Assembly: GCA_031216445.1 (NCBI GenBank) | Contig: CM062214.1 | Span: forward strand, 17,204,001-17,268,000 | Length of the DNA: 64,000 nt | DNA from: Lateolabrax maculatus | Lineage: Eukaryota > Chordata > Actinopteri > Acropomatiformes > Lateolabracidae | Reading direction: 5' to 3' | In this document: positions 12,951 through 24,219 of the stretch, piece after piece | How the letters are laid out: each line of letters begins with the position of its first letter | How positions within the stretch are numbered: the stretch's first letter is position 1 | The notes under the pieces: model-generated | Seen by the model: only the letters and a program-made list of their open reading frames with translations | What the model was told of the DNA's origin: nothing | The model's database searches: none | Position numbers and translations under genes: made by a program

Positions 12951-13015
12951 CAGGTGGTGGTGTTCAGTGGAGGACGCTGACCTCTGGCTTGTGACCTGAG
13001 TTTGATCCCCGCATT
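12950..13015 (+). mobile_element. possible tRNA-derived SINE head
   Basis: The sequence ggtggtgttcagtggaggac, followed about 28 bp later by gagtttgatccccgc, resembles an A-box and B-box of a tRNA-like RNA polymerase III promoter at the usual spacing. No clean cloverleaf can be drawn, so it is more likely a decayed SINE fragment than a tRNA gene. This rests on motif resemblance only. Confidence 0.3.
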
Positions 13016-13169
13016 TAGGTAAAACACTGAGTCAGACACACGTGTTGTTGTTAACTGTAGGCAGAGCAGTGCACTGTTGTTTTTCTTAATGTTACCCAAT
13101 GAATACATATACTCCCTATACTAGACTTCCCAAAACCTCGTGCTAAGGTAAATTAAAAAAAAAACAGTT

Positions 13170-13380
13170 AGTCTATATTTTAACAAGACTACAGCCATGC
13201 TTTGAGCTATCAGCATGCGGTCACAGTGACAATGCTTACATGCTTATGTTTAACAGGTAATGTTTACCATGTTCATCATCCTGTAGCCCTAAACACAGGG
13301 TACAGCTGGGTTTGAAATTAGTGTCATTAGTTTAACAGGGAGCTATTTGGTCATAAAGAAACGGAACTTTTACTGGCTCT
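13170..13380 (+). mobile_element. dispersed percomorph-type repeat, family A copy 2
   Basis: It shares with the copy at 4551-5010 the blocks actacagccatg, gtcacagtgacaatgc, ggtaatgtttaccatgttca, ccctaaacacagggtacagc, gtgtcattagttt and tttggtcataaa, in the same order and orientation. It is shorter and has lost the gggatcaccaaag part. Confidence 0.6.
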
Positions 13381-14569
13381 GGATTAAAAGTTAAGGGAGC
13401 ATGGATAAAAAGGTCATTCCTATGTTGTTTTCATTACAGTGCAACTTTAGTCATAAACCCAAATCATTTATTAACCAACGTCCTTCTGGGTTTCCTATAA
13501 TCTAGTGCTGAAGTTGCAAGGGCACTCCAACTTGTCAAACTTACCTGAAGCGAAAATGAACCAACTCTTATCAGAACAGAAGTAGCCCAATAAAGCACTT
13601 TTAGTGCAGAGCTAGTCTTTCTGGAAATGTCACATGCCTTAGGCTATCTGTTGTCTGAGTTTAAGAGAATACAACTTCTGGTTTCATGTAAATCAGGGAT
13701 ACCAATTCAATGATTAAAATAAACTAAAGTTATTTGAGTAGTAGGAACTGATAATCAACATAAGGTGCTACCGTGTGGTTTTGATGTTGCTGCACAACGC
13801 TTGCTCATTCTTACTCATCAACAGTTGGGCCCCATGACTAATGATGACAAAACAGGCTGTAAATTCACCTGTATTAGTCAGACGGAGGATTAGTCAGACA
13901 GAAAACACTGGACAGGTGTTAAAGAGTAAACATGTTCATGTAAGTAAAAATTGATTTCAATGTGGTTTCAACAGGCCACAGGTGAAACATACTTCCTTGT
14001 TACTTTGACTGAAAAGGGAAAAGAACAAAAGATCAGATACAGCGTATATGAAGGTAGTAATCACATGAGGCCAAATGAGTCAGTGAGGCGTAGCTGAGAC
14101 GCGTAAACAAGTCCAAACTACATGTTATTGTAAAGTGTGACGGGGCTGCTGTCTAGCTGGATATACTTGTTGCAATGTTTTTGGGTTCTTATCATCAAGA
14201 CTCCACTGTCATAACATTTCCCTTAGACACAGTGCAAACATGAGATTGAACAAAGACTACTGACAGTTCAGGACAAGAGTGAAAGTCAAATAATTACCTA
14301 GCACATGTACAAACAGGATCTCATGTCCCTGCTCCTGTTCCATGCGATTCTCAAACATCGTTTTTTTAAATTATTTTGTTGTAAAAAGTTGTTGTTTGAT
14401 ATTTGGTTTTAGCCTAAAAGGGTTGTTTAGGTAAATTATACCATCACTCACAGAAGAGATACTCCATATGATGCCATGGACATGAACTTTCCCATTTTAG
14501 TTTGATTCCTACCATCCAAAAAGTGCTGTTCACTGATCAATTTACGTTTTGTTCAATTTCACATTTTCA

Positions 14570-15015
14570 AAAGAAAAGTTTGATATTTGGGAAAACATAC
14601 TTATCGTGTTTCTTGCTTCGGTCCGTATGGTCAATATAAGGCCACAGCCAGTTAGCTTAGCTTAGCATAAAGACTGGAAATAGGGGGAAACAGCTAGCCT
14701 GTCTTAGTCTGAAGGTGACAAAAATCCACCTAGAAGCACAACTAAAGCTCACTAATTAACATGTTTATACCTTGTTTGTCTCGTTTGTACAACACCTGTA
14801 TAATACAAGTGGGATTTTAAATGGGGTTATCTATGGGACCACTTCTTAGCTGGGCACCGGGCTTTGCAGGATGCCCCGTTATTTGCCTGGCAACCCCACG
14901 GCGATGACAAGACGCCAAGAAGTGATTGCACCTAGCCAAGAAATAATCAGGCACATAACTCTTTGTAAAACCACAAATTGGCACAAACAAATTACACAGA
15001 TACAACTAATTATGT
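14570..15015 (+). mobile_element. dispersed percomorph-type repeat, family D
   Basis: The diagnostic core gttagcttagcttagcataa is followed by agactggaaatagggggaaa, acagctagcctg, acaaaaatccacctagaag and agctcactaattaacatg, and then by a half with gcctggcaaccccac, gacgccaagaagtga and agccaagaaataatcagg. I recognise this as one of the most abundant non-coding repeats in perch-like fish. The two halves carry partly inverted-complementary words (cttcttagctggg versus tagccaagaaat). The ends are approximate. Confidence 0.65.
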
Positions 15016-16200
15016 ATATAAAAAGTCTTGTTCAAGTCTTTAAGATAAGCTAAGGTAGCTGTCTCATGGGTGTATTCATATTTAACAGACAAATATGATG
15101 AAATATGATCTTTTCATCTAACTCTCGGTAAGAAAATGAATAATTTTACTTTCCAAAATCATATATAAGGAGATGAGTGCAATGTGCAGTTAAGATAACA
15201 TGGATTAACCCAGAAAAGCAGTCCAGGGCAGCTGGTATAGATTGTGTTATGCAGATGTCCTTCTTCAGCAACAACTAGTAAGATGAGACTGGAAGGAAGA
15301 CGAGGAAGCATTGTAAAGGCTGGTGGCACAAAAGAGCACTCAGAGGTGCTCTGCGAGGCACCTTGCAGAAAGGGGTGGAAGCTAAAAAGGGGGGGGTCGC
15401 TGCATCCGTCCACAGAAGGGTGGGAGGCGTTGTCGTCATCCTCCCTCTGCCTGTGCCTCCAGGCTGTCCATGTTCAGCCACACAACAGAGGCTGCCTTTT
15501 TCACCAGTATGTTAATCCTGCCTGCCTCCCCCGCCTTGGTGCTGCCTCCCCGGCACACCACCACAGAACAGAGTGCTGCCCAACACTCATTGACAGAACA
15601 TGTTGAATTGTCCGTTGCATAATTTGAGAAGAGGAGAGCCTTTTCAAGACAACTACTCTTTCCTATGACGCAGAAGTGACGACTGTCATGCATGTACACT
15701 TGGGCTCATAATGACAAGTTAAACTGGACGTCACTCACTTGACCCTAGGCTCACTCTGAGCCATGACTATGTACTGCCATCATTGTTCCTTCGCATCACA
15801 GCATGGTGGCTTTGTCTGCTCCACACAATACAGGTCAAAAGAACAAAGTGAAGCGGACACAGTTTGGTTTTTGCACCCATTCGCTGGTCAGTAGTGGCCC
15901 TATTCAGACATTGATCAGTGCAGTGGCCGGGGAGGGGTGTGCCTCGCAGGCACTGGTGAGGGGACCCGACTATGAAATACACCATACAGCTGGGTGGTGA
16001 GTCCGGAGGCGCTGCATTAACTTGCTGTGCTGACGCTATAGAGATGAGGGTCTCTTTTCTAAGGCCATTCAACAGAGGCACTTACATGGCATGTGATCAT
16101 CCATGAGGAGCAAACCTGCACCATGCTCGAGTACATGCAACACTGCACCGAGCACTGCAACAACAGACATTGTTATGTTTGTATTAACATAATGTAAAAC
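15016..16200. other. intergenic, nothing identified
   Basis: No exon or RNA gene was recognised. Overlapping open frames of 65-120 codons around 15.2-15.7 kb occur on both strands without splice structure or family similarity. Confidence 0.5.
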
Positions 16201-16204
16201 ATTA

Positions 16205-16460
16205 GTTCTGCAACTGATCAATACAATATCCGATAGCAGGAAGAAATACTTCAAATTGCTTGTTCTATCTGACCAACAGTTCAAAGATATTCAGTGTACC
16301 TCAAAAACTGCAAATCCTCACATTGGAGAAGCTGGAACCTTTGAATAGGCAACTACATTTTCTTGTTTGAAAAATGACTGATACAGTAAATCAGTAATAG
16401 TTGCCAATTAATGTTGTGTTGATCGACTCATGGATTAATCGACTTATTGATTGCACTATA
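16205..16460 (+). mobile_element. dispersed percomorph-type repeat, family B copy 2
   Basis: It carries tctgcaactgatcaataca, ctgaccaacagttcaaagat, attcagtgtacc, gcaaatcctcacattggaga, agctggaacc, tgtttgaaaaatgac, atagttgcc and gatcgactcatggattaat. These match the order of the copy at 10465-10715 and fill in a middle part which that copy lacks. Confidence 0.65.
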
Positions 16461-16779
16461 AAACATGCCAAGTGGTTTATTCTCAGATATATAGAACTCA
16501 AATCAGCCTTACTTTGCTGTTTGCATCACAAACTACTTTGTGGAAAAACTACTTAAGCAAAGCAAAATGGCTTTCGATAGATTTAATCAAAAGCAACTTC
16601 AGTTGCTATCCTCTAAAAACTGCTTAGTATTACGGGTCTTCTGGGAAAAGGCTTTGCTGTGAGTCTGTACTTCATGTGGACTACCAGTTACACCACTGCC
16701 TGACATAAATAAACATATGCCTCTCGCTCGCCCTGATTTGTCCTCACTGCACCTTCGAAAGTTCATTTTTCTTTCTCAG

Positions 16780-17620
16780 ACTTGTGCATTTCCTGGTACT
16801 TGAGGACAGTCCTGACACGTCCCCCCCCGTCGTTTGCTCTAACTTCGGTACATTTTTGACCGCACCACCGAACTCGCTCGCGGCTTCCGACGCGCCGCGA
16901 TGTGCGCGGGAGGAAAAAAAAAAAAAAACAACAACGAGGTTGAATTTCAAAACATACGAATTTTTTTTTTTTTTTTTTTTTTTCCACAGAAGCACTGTTG
17001 CATCACCACGGTTGTTTTGCACCGGTCCGACCAGGGCGCTCTCTGAGAGTCACCGGGTTCACGAGTGGGCGCGGCTCCCGCACGACACCCGGCCCTCCGC
17101 CCGGTCACCGGACTCGACCCCGCGGGGGGGGGCGAGGGGGGAGGAAGGAGTCGCCCGGAGGAGAGACGCGACTAAGTTGCTGCTGCTGCGTCTCCCTTAA
17201 AACTTCTCGTGCGTGCGTCGCTCCGTCGCAACGGCACCGTCCACTGGGGGGCGGGGGGGGGGGAGGACGCACGGTGTTTATCCTCCAATGACCCCGATGC
17301 CGAAGTGAGAACATCCCGTTCCTGGGATATTAATAGCTCCCCCCTCTGCGTCACCAAACTGTGGCGGAGCGCTTCTCTAGACACGCAACGGAGCCGCGCA
17401 CTGTGCCAGCAACGCATTCCCCGTCCAAAGCAAACACGGTTATAAAACAGGTAGTCATCGTTCTTCGCCAGCTGTCTGCGGGGTGTCGCAGCCCAGTGCG
17501 ATTACTGCTTCTGAGTGTCGCACACGTTGTTATTAAGGTGCTGCTCTCCACGACAGTGACCGCAGCCGGGGCACATTTGGGGAGTTTAGTGTCAAACCCT
17601 AAAGGCGATTCCATTTGCGT
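16780..17620. promoter_or_regulatory. orphan GC-rich, CpG-rich island
   Basis: CpG and GC content rise sharply here compared with the flanks, with G runs at about 17122-17145 and 17245-17265, a pure T run at about 16961-16983 and an A run at about 16914-16927. No coding exon of a known family was found on either strand. It sits between the divergent klf13 and trpm1 genes, 7 kb from klf13 exon 1 and 10 kb from the first trpm1 coding exon. It could be an alternative promoter or non-coding first exon of either gene, or of an unrecognised non-coding RNA. Confidence 0.45.
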
Positions 17621-18542
17621 GAACAGCAAACGGGAAGCAAATACGGTAAAAGATGCATGCTGCACAAAAAAAAAAAAAAAAGTGTACTGTGCCAGTTTTC
17701 CCGGCCCAGCAATCCAACACAGTTCTGTGCCAGGAGGAGAGCCAGTGTTGTTGATGAGCTGAAAGCGTGGCCCACAATGCACAATAAGCCATATGTTAAC
17801 TGGGTCCCTTCCCCCAATCCTGGAGTCAAGTGAGGCTGGGACTACAGAGCCTGGCCTGCATAGCTCCAGAGGGAGGGAGGGAGGGAGGGGAGAGAGGTGG
17901 GAGGAGAGTTTTCTGTTGCTATGTTCTGGGAGTCTCCTGTCTGGAGGATCTATGGGCAGGCTGATTTTGAGGGCTGACATGGCAATGTTGTATGTAGGTC
18001 AGCAAACGGTGAAACAACTCAGGCGGCCCCAGAGAGCACACCGGGGGGGGGGAAAGTGTTCCCGTGCGTTGCCCACGCTGTGGTGTAAATCCTGGCATAT
18101 CACTGGTATGCAAAAAACAAACAAACAAACAAAGGAAAAAAAGACTGATTGAGGTGGTCTCTCCCAGTCTGTGCACCCGATCATACGGGTGTCGCTCGAA
18201 TTGAAGCTGACATCTTGTTTCATCCTTTCCATACTGCGGCTGCATGGCTCCACCACACCTGCATCCACAGGCAGAAGGGTTGAGGCGTTCACCTCTGGAT
18301 GATGCAAGTTTTCAGATGCCAAATAAAACAATGATGTGGAATCACTAAAATGATGTCCATATGAGAAGTCTCTCTGTGTAAAGATTTTTTTTTTCTTTTA
18401 AATAAACAACTTAAGATCCACTTTCTGGAGCTTTTGACTGTATCACATCATCGGTGGAATGAGTTTCTTCAAATGCCATTAAAGTGTAGGTGTTCAAAAC
18501 GATTTTTTTCACCATGTTGGCCATGTAGTTGAGCTTGACAGC

Positions 18543-18657
18543 TCATTCTTGACCTCGGAAACAAAAACAAACTCAATCTGCTGATGAGGACCATATGGGT
18601 AAACTGACCATTAGTCAAAATTGTTTTTTCAACTGCAGTTTCCAAGGTCAAGAATGA
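18543..18657. repeat. inverted repeat, 20-bp arms with 75-bp loop
   Basis: The left arm 18543-18562 (tcattcttgacctcggaaac) is the reverse complement of the right arm 18638-18657 with one mismatch, and further complementarity (agct words) flanks both arms. No open frame or mature-miRNA-like signature was recognised, so this may be part of a degenerate transposon. Confidence 0.6.
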
Positions 18658-18659
18658 AC

Positions 18660-21600
18660 TGAGCTTAAAAAAGTCAAGTTACTAGTTTTAACTTAAAAAA
18701 CAAGGAACTGCTGATTTTGAGTGACTATCATGAATCCCTTCTATAATCCCTTTTATGAAGTTTTAGGTGCTTCATGCAGAACCATTGCAATGCCAAACCT
18801 ATCCTTCCTGTGAGGGCGAGGAAACAGTTTGTTTTTAGGGGAATTTGCGTCGACGAAGAAGCCTTAGCAGAAACATATAGACCAAAAGGCTCAGGCGAAA
18901 CTTGTTGAACAAGACACGTGCACATGCAGCTCAAGATCAGAGCTGGCAGAATTGTGCTTGTATTCAAAACCCAGAAGAACGTTGGGACCCTGATAAAATT
19001 CCTTTCCTTTGAATGATGTCTGCATACACAGCGTGTGCTTGAATGATGGGTGAGTTTAACAAGGTGGAAAGGCTAATGAACAGCCATAGCGGTTGGCCTT
19101 ATTTGATTAACTGCATTTCACATCCTTGAATTTCAATTCAGGTCTATCAGACTACATTCACATCGATAACTGCAAAATGGCTGAAGAGGTTTTCTTGACA
19201 ATGCGATTCTAGTGAATGAAGAAGCTACAATAAATGTCTACAGACTGTCTATTCCTGAATAGATTCAATGATTCAAGTGTTTAGCCTCAGTCAGATCAGG
19301 TCTTTAAAGATTTATCTGCTCCTGCAGCCCCAACCGATTACCTTACTTCCATTTGCTTAGTCTCCCTTCACCATCTGTGTTTCAGATCATCCAAGGCAGT
19401 TGTAATTACAGTCACAGGCCTATAGATAATGACAATGCTGCTATGATCAGCAGGATTAGACAGGTGCTTGTCGACTTGGGCTTTTATGGTCCATAACACA
19501 CCCTGGACAATCAATGAGGAGATGAGAACCTCAGTGACTCGTTGTCTCCTGCTCAGATATGCTAACAATGCAGTTTCCTATAAAAACATGTGTTTCTTTT
19601 CCATGTCACAGTTGTAGAGCTTTGTCTTGTCACAGACACATAAACAAGATGATTAGTGTTGCAATCTAATTATATTTGGGGATAATAGTTTAGAAATTGC
19701 CTGAGATGTATATATACACACTCCATGCACGTCGTTCAAGAGAATCAAAGTAGAGTCTGTTAACATTACCCCGAGTGTCCAAGTTGTAATTATTTGCTTG
19801 GTGAACAAGACCAATTTCAACTGTTGATCAGTGTATCTCAGCATTGGGCATCTATGTAGCTGTTTACTTTTCTCATTTTGATTGTACGACAAAATCTGGC
19901 TTGAGATTTAAAAACATAGCAAAGTTTTGTGTATATGAGGTGCAAGTCCAACATTTCTGTCTACATAACAACATCTTGACGACTAATGGTCAAAATTGAC
20001 TTTTTTTTGGCTTGGATATTCGAGAGGATGGTTCCTAATGATTTTGGTGATACCAAAAATGTGTCAAACATAGACTTAAAAGTAAACAGTTTCTCTTGCC
20101 AAAGACTTAATTATGTTTAAAAGTTATGTCTGGATATAACTATCCTGAGGATATCCATGCTCCCCAGAGGACGAAATGTAATTTATTTGCATTTGACCCC
20201 CTGACTCCTCTTTTAGTGGCACCATCAAAATTTCCACGTGTTCATAAGAAATATCAATACATAAAGACCAGTTTATGCCATGAAATCGATTGAGCACATT
20301 CGTGTTCTTCAGAGGATGAACCCTTGGAGATGGATACTCTGTGAGCCGTAATGTTGAGCCACTCTCAGGACAAATTTTAAATGTTTAGTCCAATCAATAG
20401 TAAGCCCTTAAGAGGAACTAAACTGATAGTACTTTTGTATTGTGGGCTGCTGTGATACATATGGCATGACTAGTGGAGCTTTACTCTTTTAATTAAAATG
20501 TTTTGATGAGTGCTCAAGTACAGCCTTAAACCACACTAATTTGCGGCCATGTGATGAATGGTTATCTATAGCGTTTGGTTTGGACATATCAAAACAGCTT
20601 TATTAACTGCAGATAGCGTTTATTTAATATTTCTGACATGAATAATTTGGATCAAAAATAATTATTGTACCGTATACTTTTACACTTATTCAGCACAAAA
20701 ACCCACATCCACGTGTTCTGGTGATTCCAAGTATTTAGCATATAAATGTCTGCACTGTTACAGATCCTGATGTTTCAGTCAGTTGAAACTGGAACAGAAT
20801 AAGCCTGACCTCATGGCTTTCTCATGCCAGATAGTACTTTTTTGTTTTATGTATGACCCAGTCACAGAAACATCTCTCTGGATTATATAAAGCTCGCATG
20901 CATCAACAGCAGCCTTTGGCTTGGATGAAGCACTGAAAATATTGACCGTTTTCGGCTTGTAATACTTAGTAATCCCGCTCACAGCAGCTCTTTGGCTGCA
21001 GAGGTAATCAAACAAGCACAGAAAAGACTATTGATTTTGCTTATTTACAGCCGATTCTGACATTCATTTACATCTATTAAACATTGGTCATGGTCTGACA
21101 CAAAGACAACTGTATCATGTAGCTTCAGTTCCTGGTGCAAAAGTGTTGATCAGCATTTCTGAGCTTTTTGTCTGTCTAGCTGTCTGTTCCCGTCTGACAT
21201 CTCCAGAGTGTTACTGGAGGGCGACTCAGATCTTTTTTTGATCAAATTCATGGCAGTCCTTCAAAAGGTCAGGAAAAGTGTGAGGGGAAATAAGGCTTCT
21301 GAGTGTAAATCCCACATCTGGTTGTTTGGATGTTGGACGATAAGTTGATTCTGGAAGTTTACGCAGCTGAGCGCAAGACTCAACACCCCCTCCTCCAGTG
21401 AGAAAGAGCTGCTTTACTGGTCCCTGGGAAAGGCTTATGTGCTTTCCCCCCTGACAGCACAATCACAAACATGGAGGTTTATGAAACTCCTCTGATCGAA
21501 GGAAGGAGCCACCGTTCAGTTCAGTGTGAGATATTGTGAAATGGAGTCAGTTGTTAGAGTAACTTCCTGCAGGTCAAGAGAGCTGCTGTTTTACAGCCCC

Positions 21601-22400
21601 ACTGCAGCATATGGATTCCCTGTTAACCTTTGTGTGGGGCCCAGGTCAATCTTTGAAATGACTTATGCCAGCTCGTACTCACTAAGGAGCAGAATAGAGA
21701 TATGTACACTGGCCGGCTGTTGGGCTGCACCGAGCAGGAGATCCATGGAATGCGTTTCTCCCGGGGGACGGGTTTCCAAGAACATGTTTTGCTCTAGTGG
21801 TGTACAGAAGCCTGCCCTGGTGTTAACTAGTAAAGTTGTTAGCCACAAGCGGACCTACAGTCTGCCACGCCTTCTTCCTGTCTACTTCCTCAAAATCCTT
21901 TTTGTGCTGACAACAGAGTACAGAGGGACCACTCCTATAAACACATAAACAGATCTTTGCATCCGTGTTATTCTCATGAGTCGAAACCTTCAGGAAGACC
22001 CATGGTTCAACACAGCTGCTTACGCAATTTTGCCCTTCACCACATTCTGGCCCTTCTTGAGCCCCAGACATTGTAAACATCCTTTTTCTGACAGTGGTGG
22101 ACTCCACTTAGACTGCATCCAGCAGCTCTGACACGTAACCCAGAGGGGGCTTCCTCCATTATCTTTAAAAAACACCCCATACCATTTACACATATATCAC
22201 TTACATTACCTGCTCATTAAAACAGGTTTGAAGAACAAAATTGTTATTTTGACAAGAAGAATCCGTGACATTTTTTCTCTAAGAAGAGTTAAGAGCTCAG
22301 CAAGAGCTTCCTGCTCCTCTTCCTTTTAACTTTACGCCTTCCGCAGCAAAGTTAGATAGCTTAGACCATTTTTCTGCATGTCAGACGCTGTCATATACAT
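18660..22400. other. intergenic, nothing identified
   Basis: AT-rich DNA between klf13 and trpm1. No exon, RNA gene or recognised repeat was found. Confidence 0.5.
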
Positions 22401-22419
22401 TCACAACAGGACTAAACGA

Positions 22420-22480
22420 TTATATATACATATATATACACATATATATACACACTGTATATATATGTATATATAGATAA
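22420..22480. repeat. AT-rich alternating purine-pyrimidine tract
   Basis: Repeated tatata, tacata and tatacac words form a near-palindromic low-complexity tract centred on cacactgtatatatatgta. It is a simple repeat. Confidence 0.85.
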
Positions 22481-22617
22481 ACAAATGTACAGAATTAACA
22501 ATAAAACCAACGGGGCAGTGATAGTAAAAAGGGATGTAGCTGTGATATATGTAAAATTACCAAAAACAATATATAAGATACAGAGTTTGAATTGATGCAG
22601 CTATGATGTGTCAGTAT

Positions 22618-22885
22618 AGTGTAACTATATTTACCTAAGTTTACTGAAGTTATCATTCAGTACAACAATCTAAAAATTGTCGATACAGGTAGAAGTATTA
22701 CATTAAAATCAGCAACATATATACTTAAACTATCAGAAGTAAATGTGCTCGTTTTGCAGAAAAATTGCCTCATTTTTGAAGTTGCATGAAATAAAATTAC
22801 TCAAGTAAAGTACAATTAACTCTTGTAATTGTACTTAGGTATAGTATCTGGGTAAATGTACTTAGTTACTCTCCACCTCTGACAA
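22618..22885 (+). mobile_element. dispersed percomorph-type repeat, family C copy 1
   Basis: The stretch has the characteristic words aagtattac, gtaaatgtgctcgttttgc, caagtaaagtacaatta, gtacttaggtatagtatctg, gggtaaatgtacttagttac and tccacctctga. A second copy with the same word order and orientation lies at about 54655-54885. It is non-coding. Confidence 0.6.
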
Positions 22886-24205
22886 TATGTACAGTTATGG
22901 TCAGAAACAAATTTTAAGAATCATTTAAAAGAAGATGCCAAGAAACAACCTGAGATATTGAATTCAATCAAATACAAGACATAGTGATACTATCTTTGTA
23001 ATATAGAGAATGATTTGTAGTGCATACATTTATTTTCATTCTGTTTTTATATTCTCAACAACCACAGCTAAATGGTGATGTAATATCAGTAGCTTATAAT
23101 TCAAAGTTTTTGACTGATATCCAAACCTCTATAATATATCTGTTTGTTGGGTTTAAGACATACAAGTCAGGTTTTTACTGTGTCATGCCTAATAAGTGGT
23201 TATTATGTAGGGAGCTCTAGGTGCCTCCACGGACACACGGAGGGAACATGTCCTAACATGAGCCACTCATAACAAACCACTAAAGACCGTTTCCTGCCCT
23301 CAAGTTCAGGCAGTGTGTTTGGTCTGTCCTGAGAGATGAAATGTCAGCACTCACACATCATCTTTGCGTTGCGTTATCTCCCGCTACACATGTAATGTAG
23401 TGTTTTTTCTTTTAATCTATTTGTCCAACTGTGTGCATGTTATTATCAGCTGGGTGTGTTTGCCCTCCTCTGCAGTACTGAGGGACTGAACACACCTAAA
23501 GCACCGAGGTCTCAGGTGAGGGCGCAGTCTGTTTCCCTAGCAACCGGGAGAAACACTGGCTGTTAACAGAGTCGAAAACACACAACTTTTATTGTTTCCT
23601 TACTGTAGGTCACTGCAGATCACCTTGATAAAAACCAGCGCGCACACACACACAAAAGAACACGTCGATGCCTTTGTTTGTTGTTTTTCACCCACAGGTT
23701 TCGGCAGTACTCGTGTTCCGTACATTTAAATATTCGGGTTTCCTTGCCAGGGGTGGTGCCTGTAACCACTTTACAGGAACAAAGAAGGGCTTCCACAGCA
23801 CTGCCGAAGAGCACAAAGTGTAACATGTCCTCTTCCTTGAACAGTGTCTCCTTCCAGACTATCACATGTGAACGTTGTTTCAACCTAACTTCTGCTTTCC
23901 GGCCGCTATACCCATCTGGCAACACATTGGTCACAAAATATTTTTATAAATGATAAAACAACTGGCGGTAAATTGAGCTTGATGCAAAGAAGGAGTCTAA
24001 AAATAAAGTGTGCAGTGAAGGAAACCAGTGTGCTTTTTTTGTTTGTGTTGAGCTTCTCTTGCTCTTGGTTCCGGCTCTACCGACAGACATACAAATAAAG
24101 TCTGAGACAACCTGATAGAATTAAAGCACAAGTGTTTCTTATAACCTCTCTGTGACCCCATGGTCAGAGACATACAGGAAGTCTCTGGCCATACAAGAGG
24201 TGAGA

Positions 24206-24219
24206 CCGCCCTCTTGTGG
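24206..24219 (-). promoter_or_regulatory. candidate CTCF site
   Basis: The reverse strand reads CCACAAGAGGGCGG, close to the vertebrate CTCF core (CCASYAGRKGGCRS). This is a motif match only. Confidence 0.35.

Noticed and set aside
21526..21948. 140-codon plus-strand open frame in intergenic DNA
   Set aside because: No domain, no splice sites in context, no paired exons.
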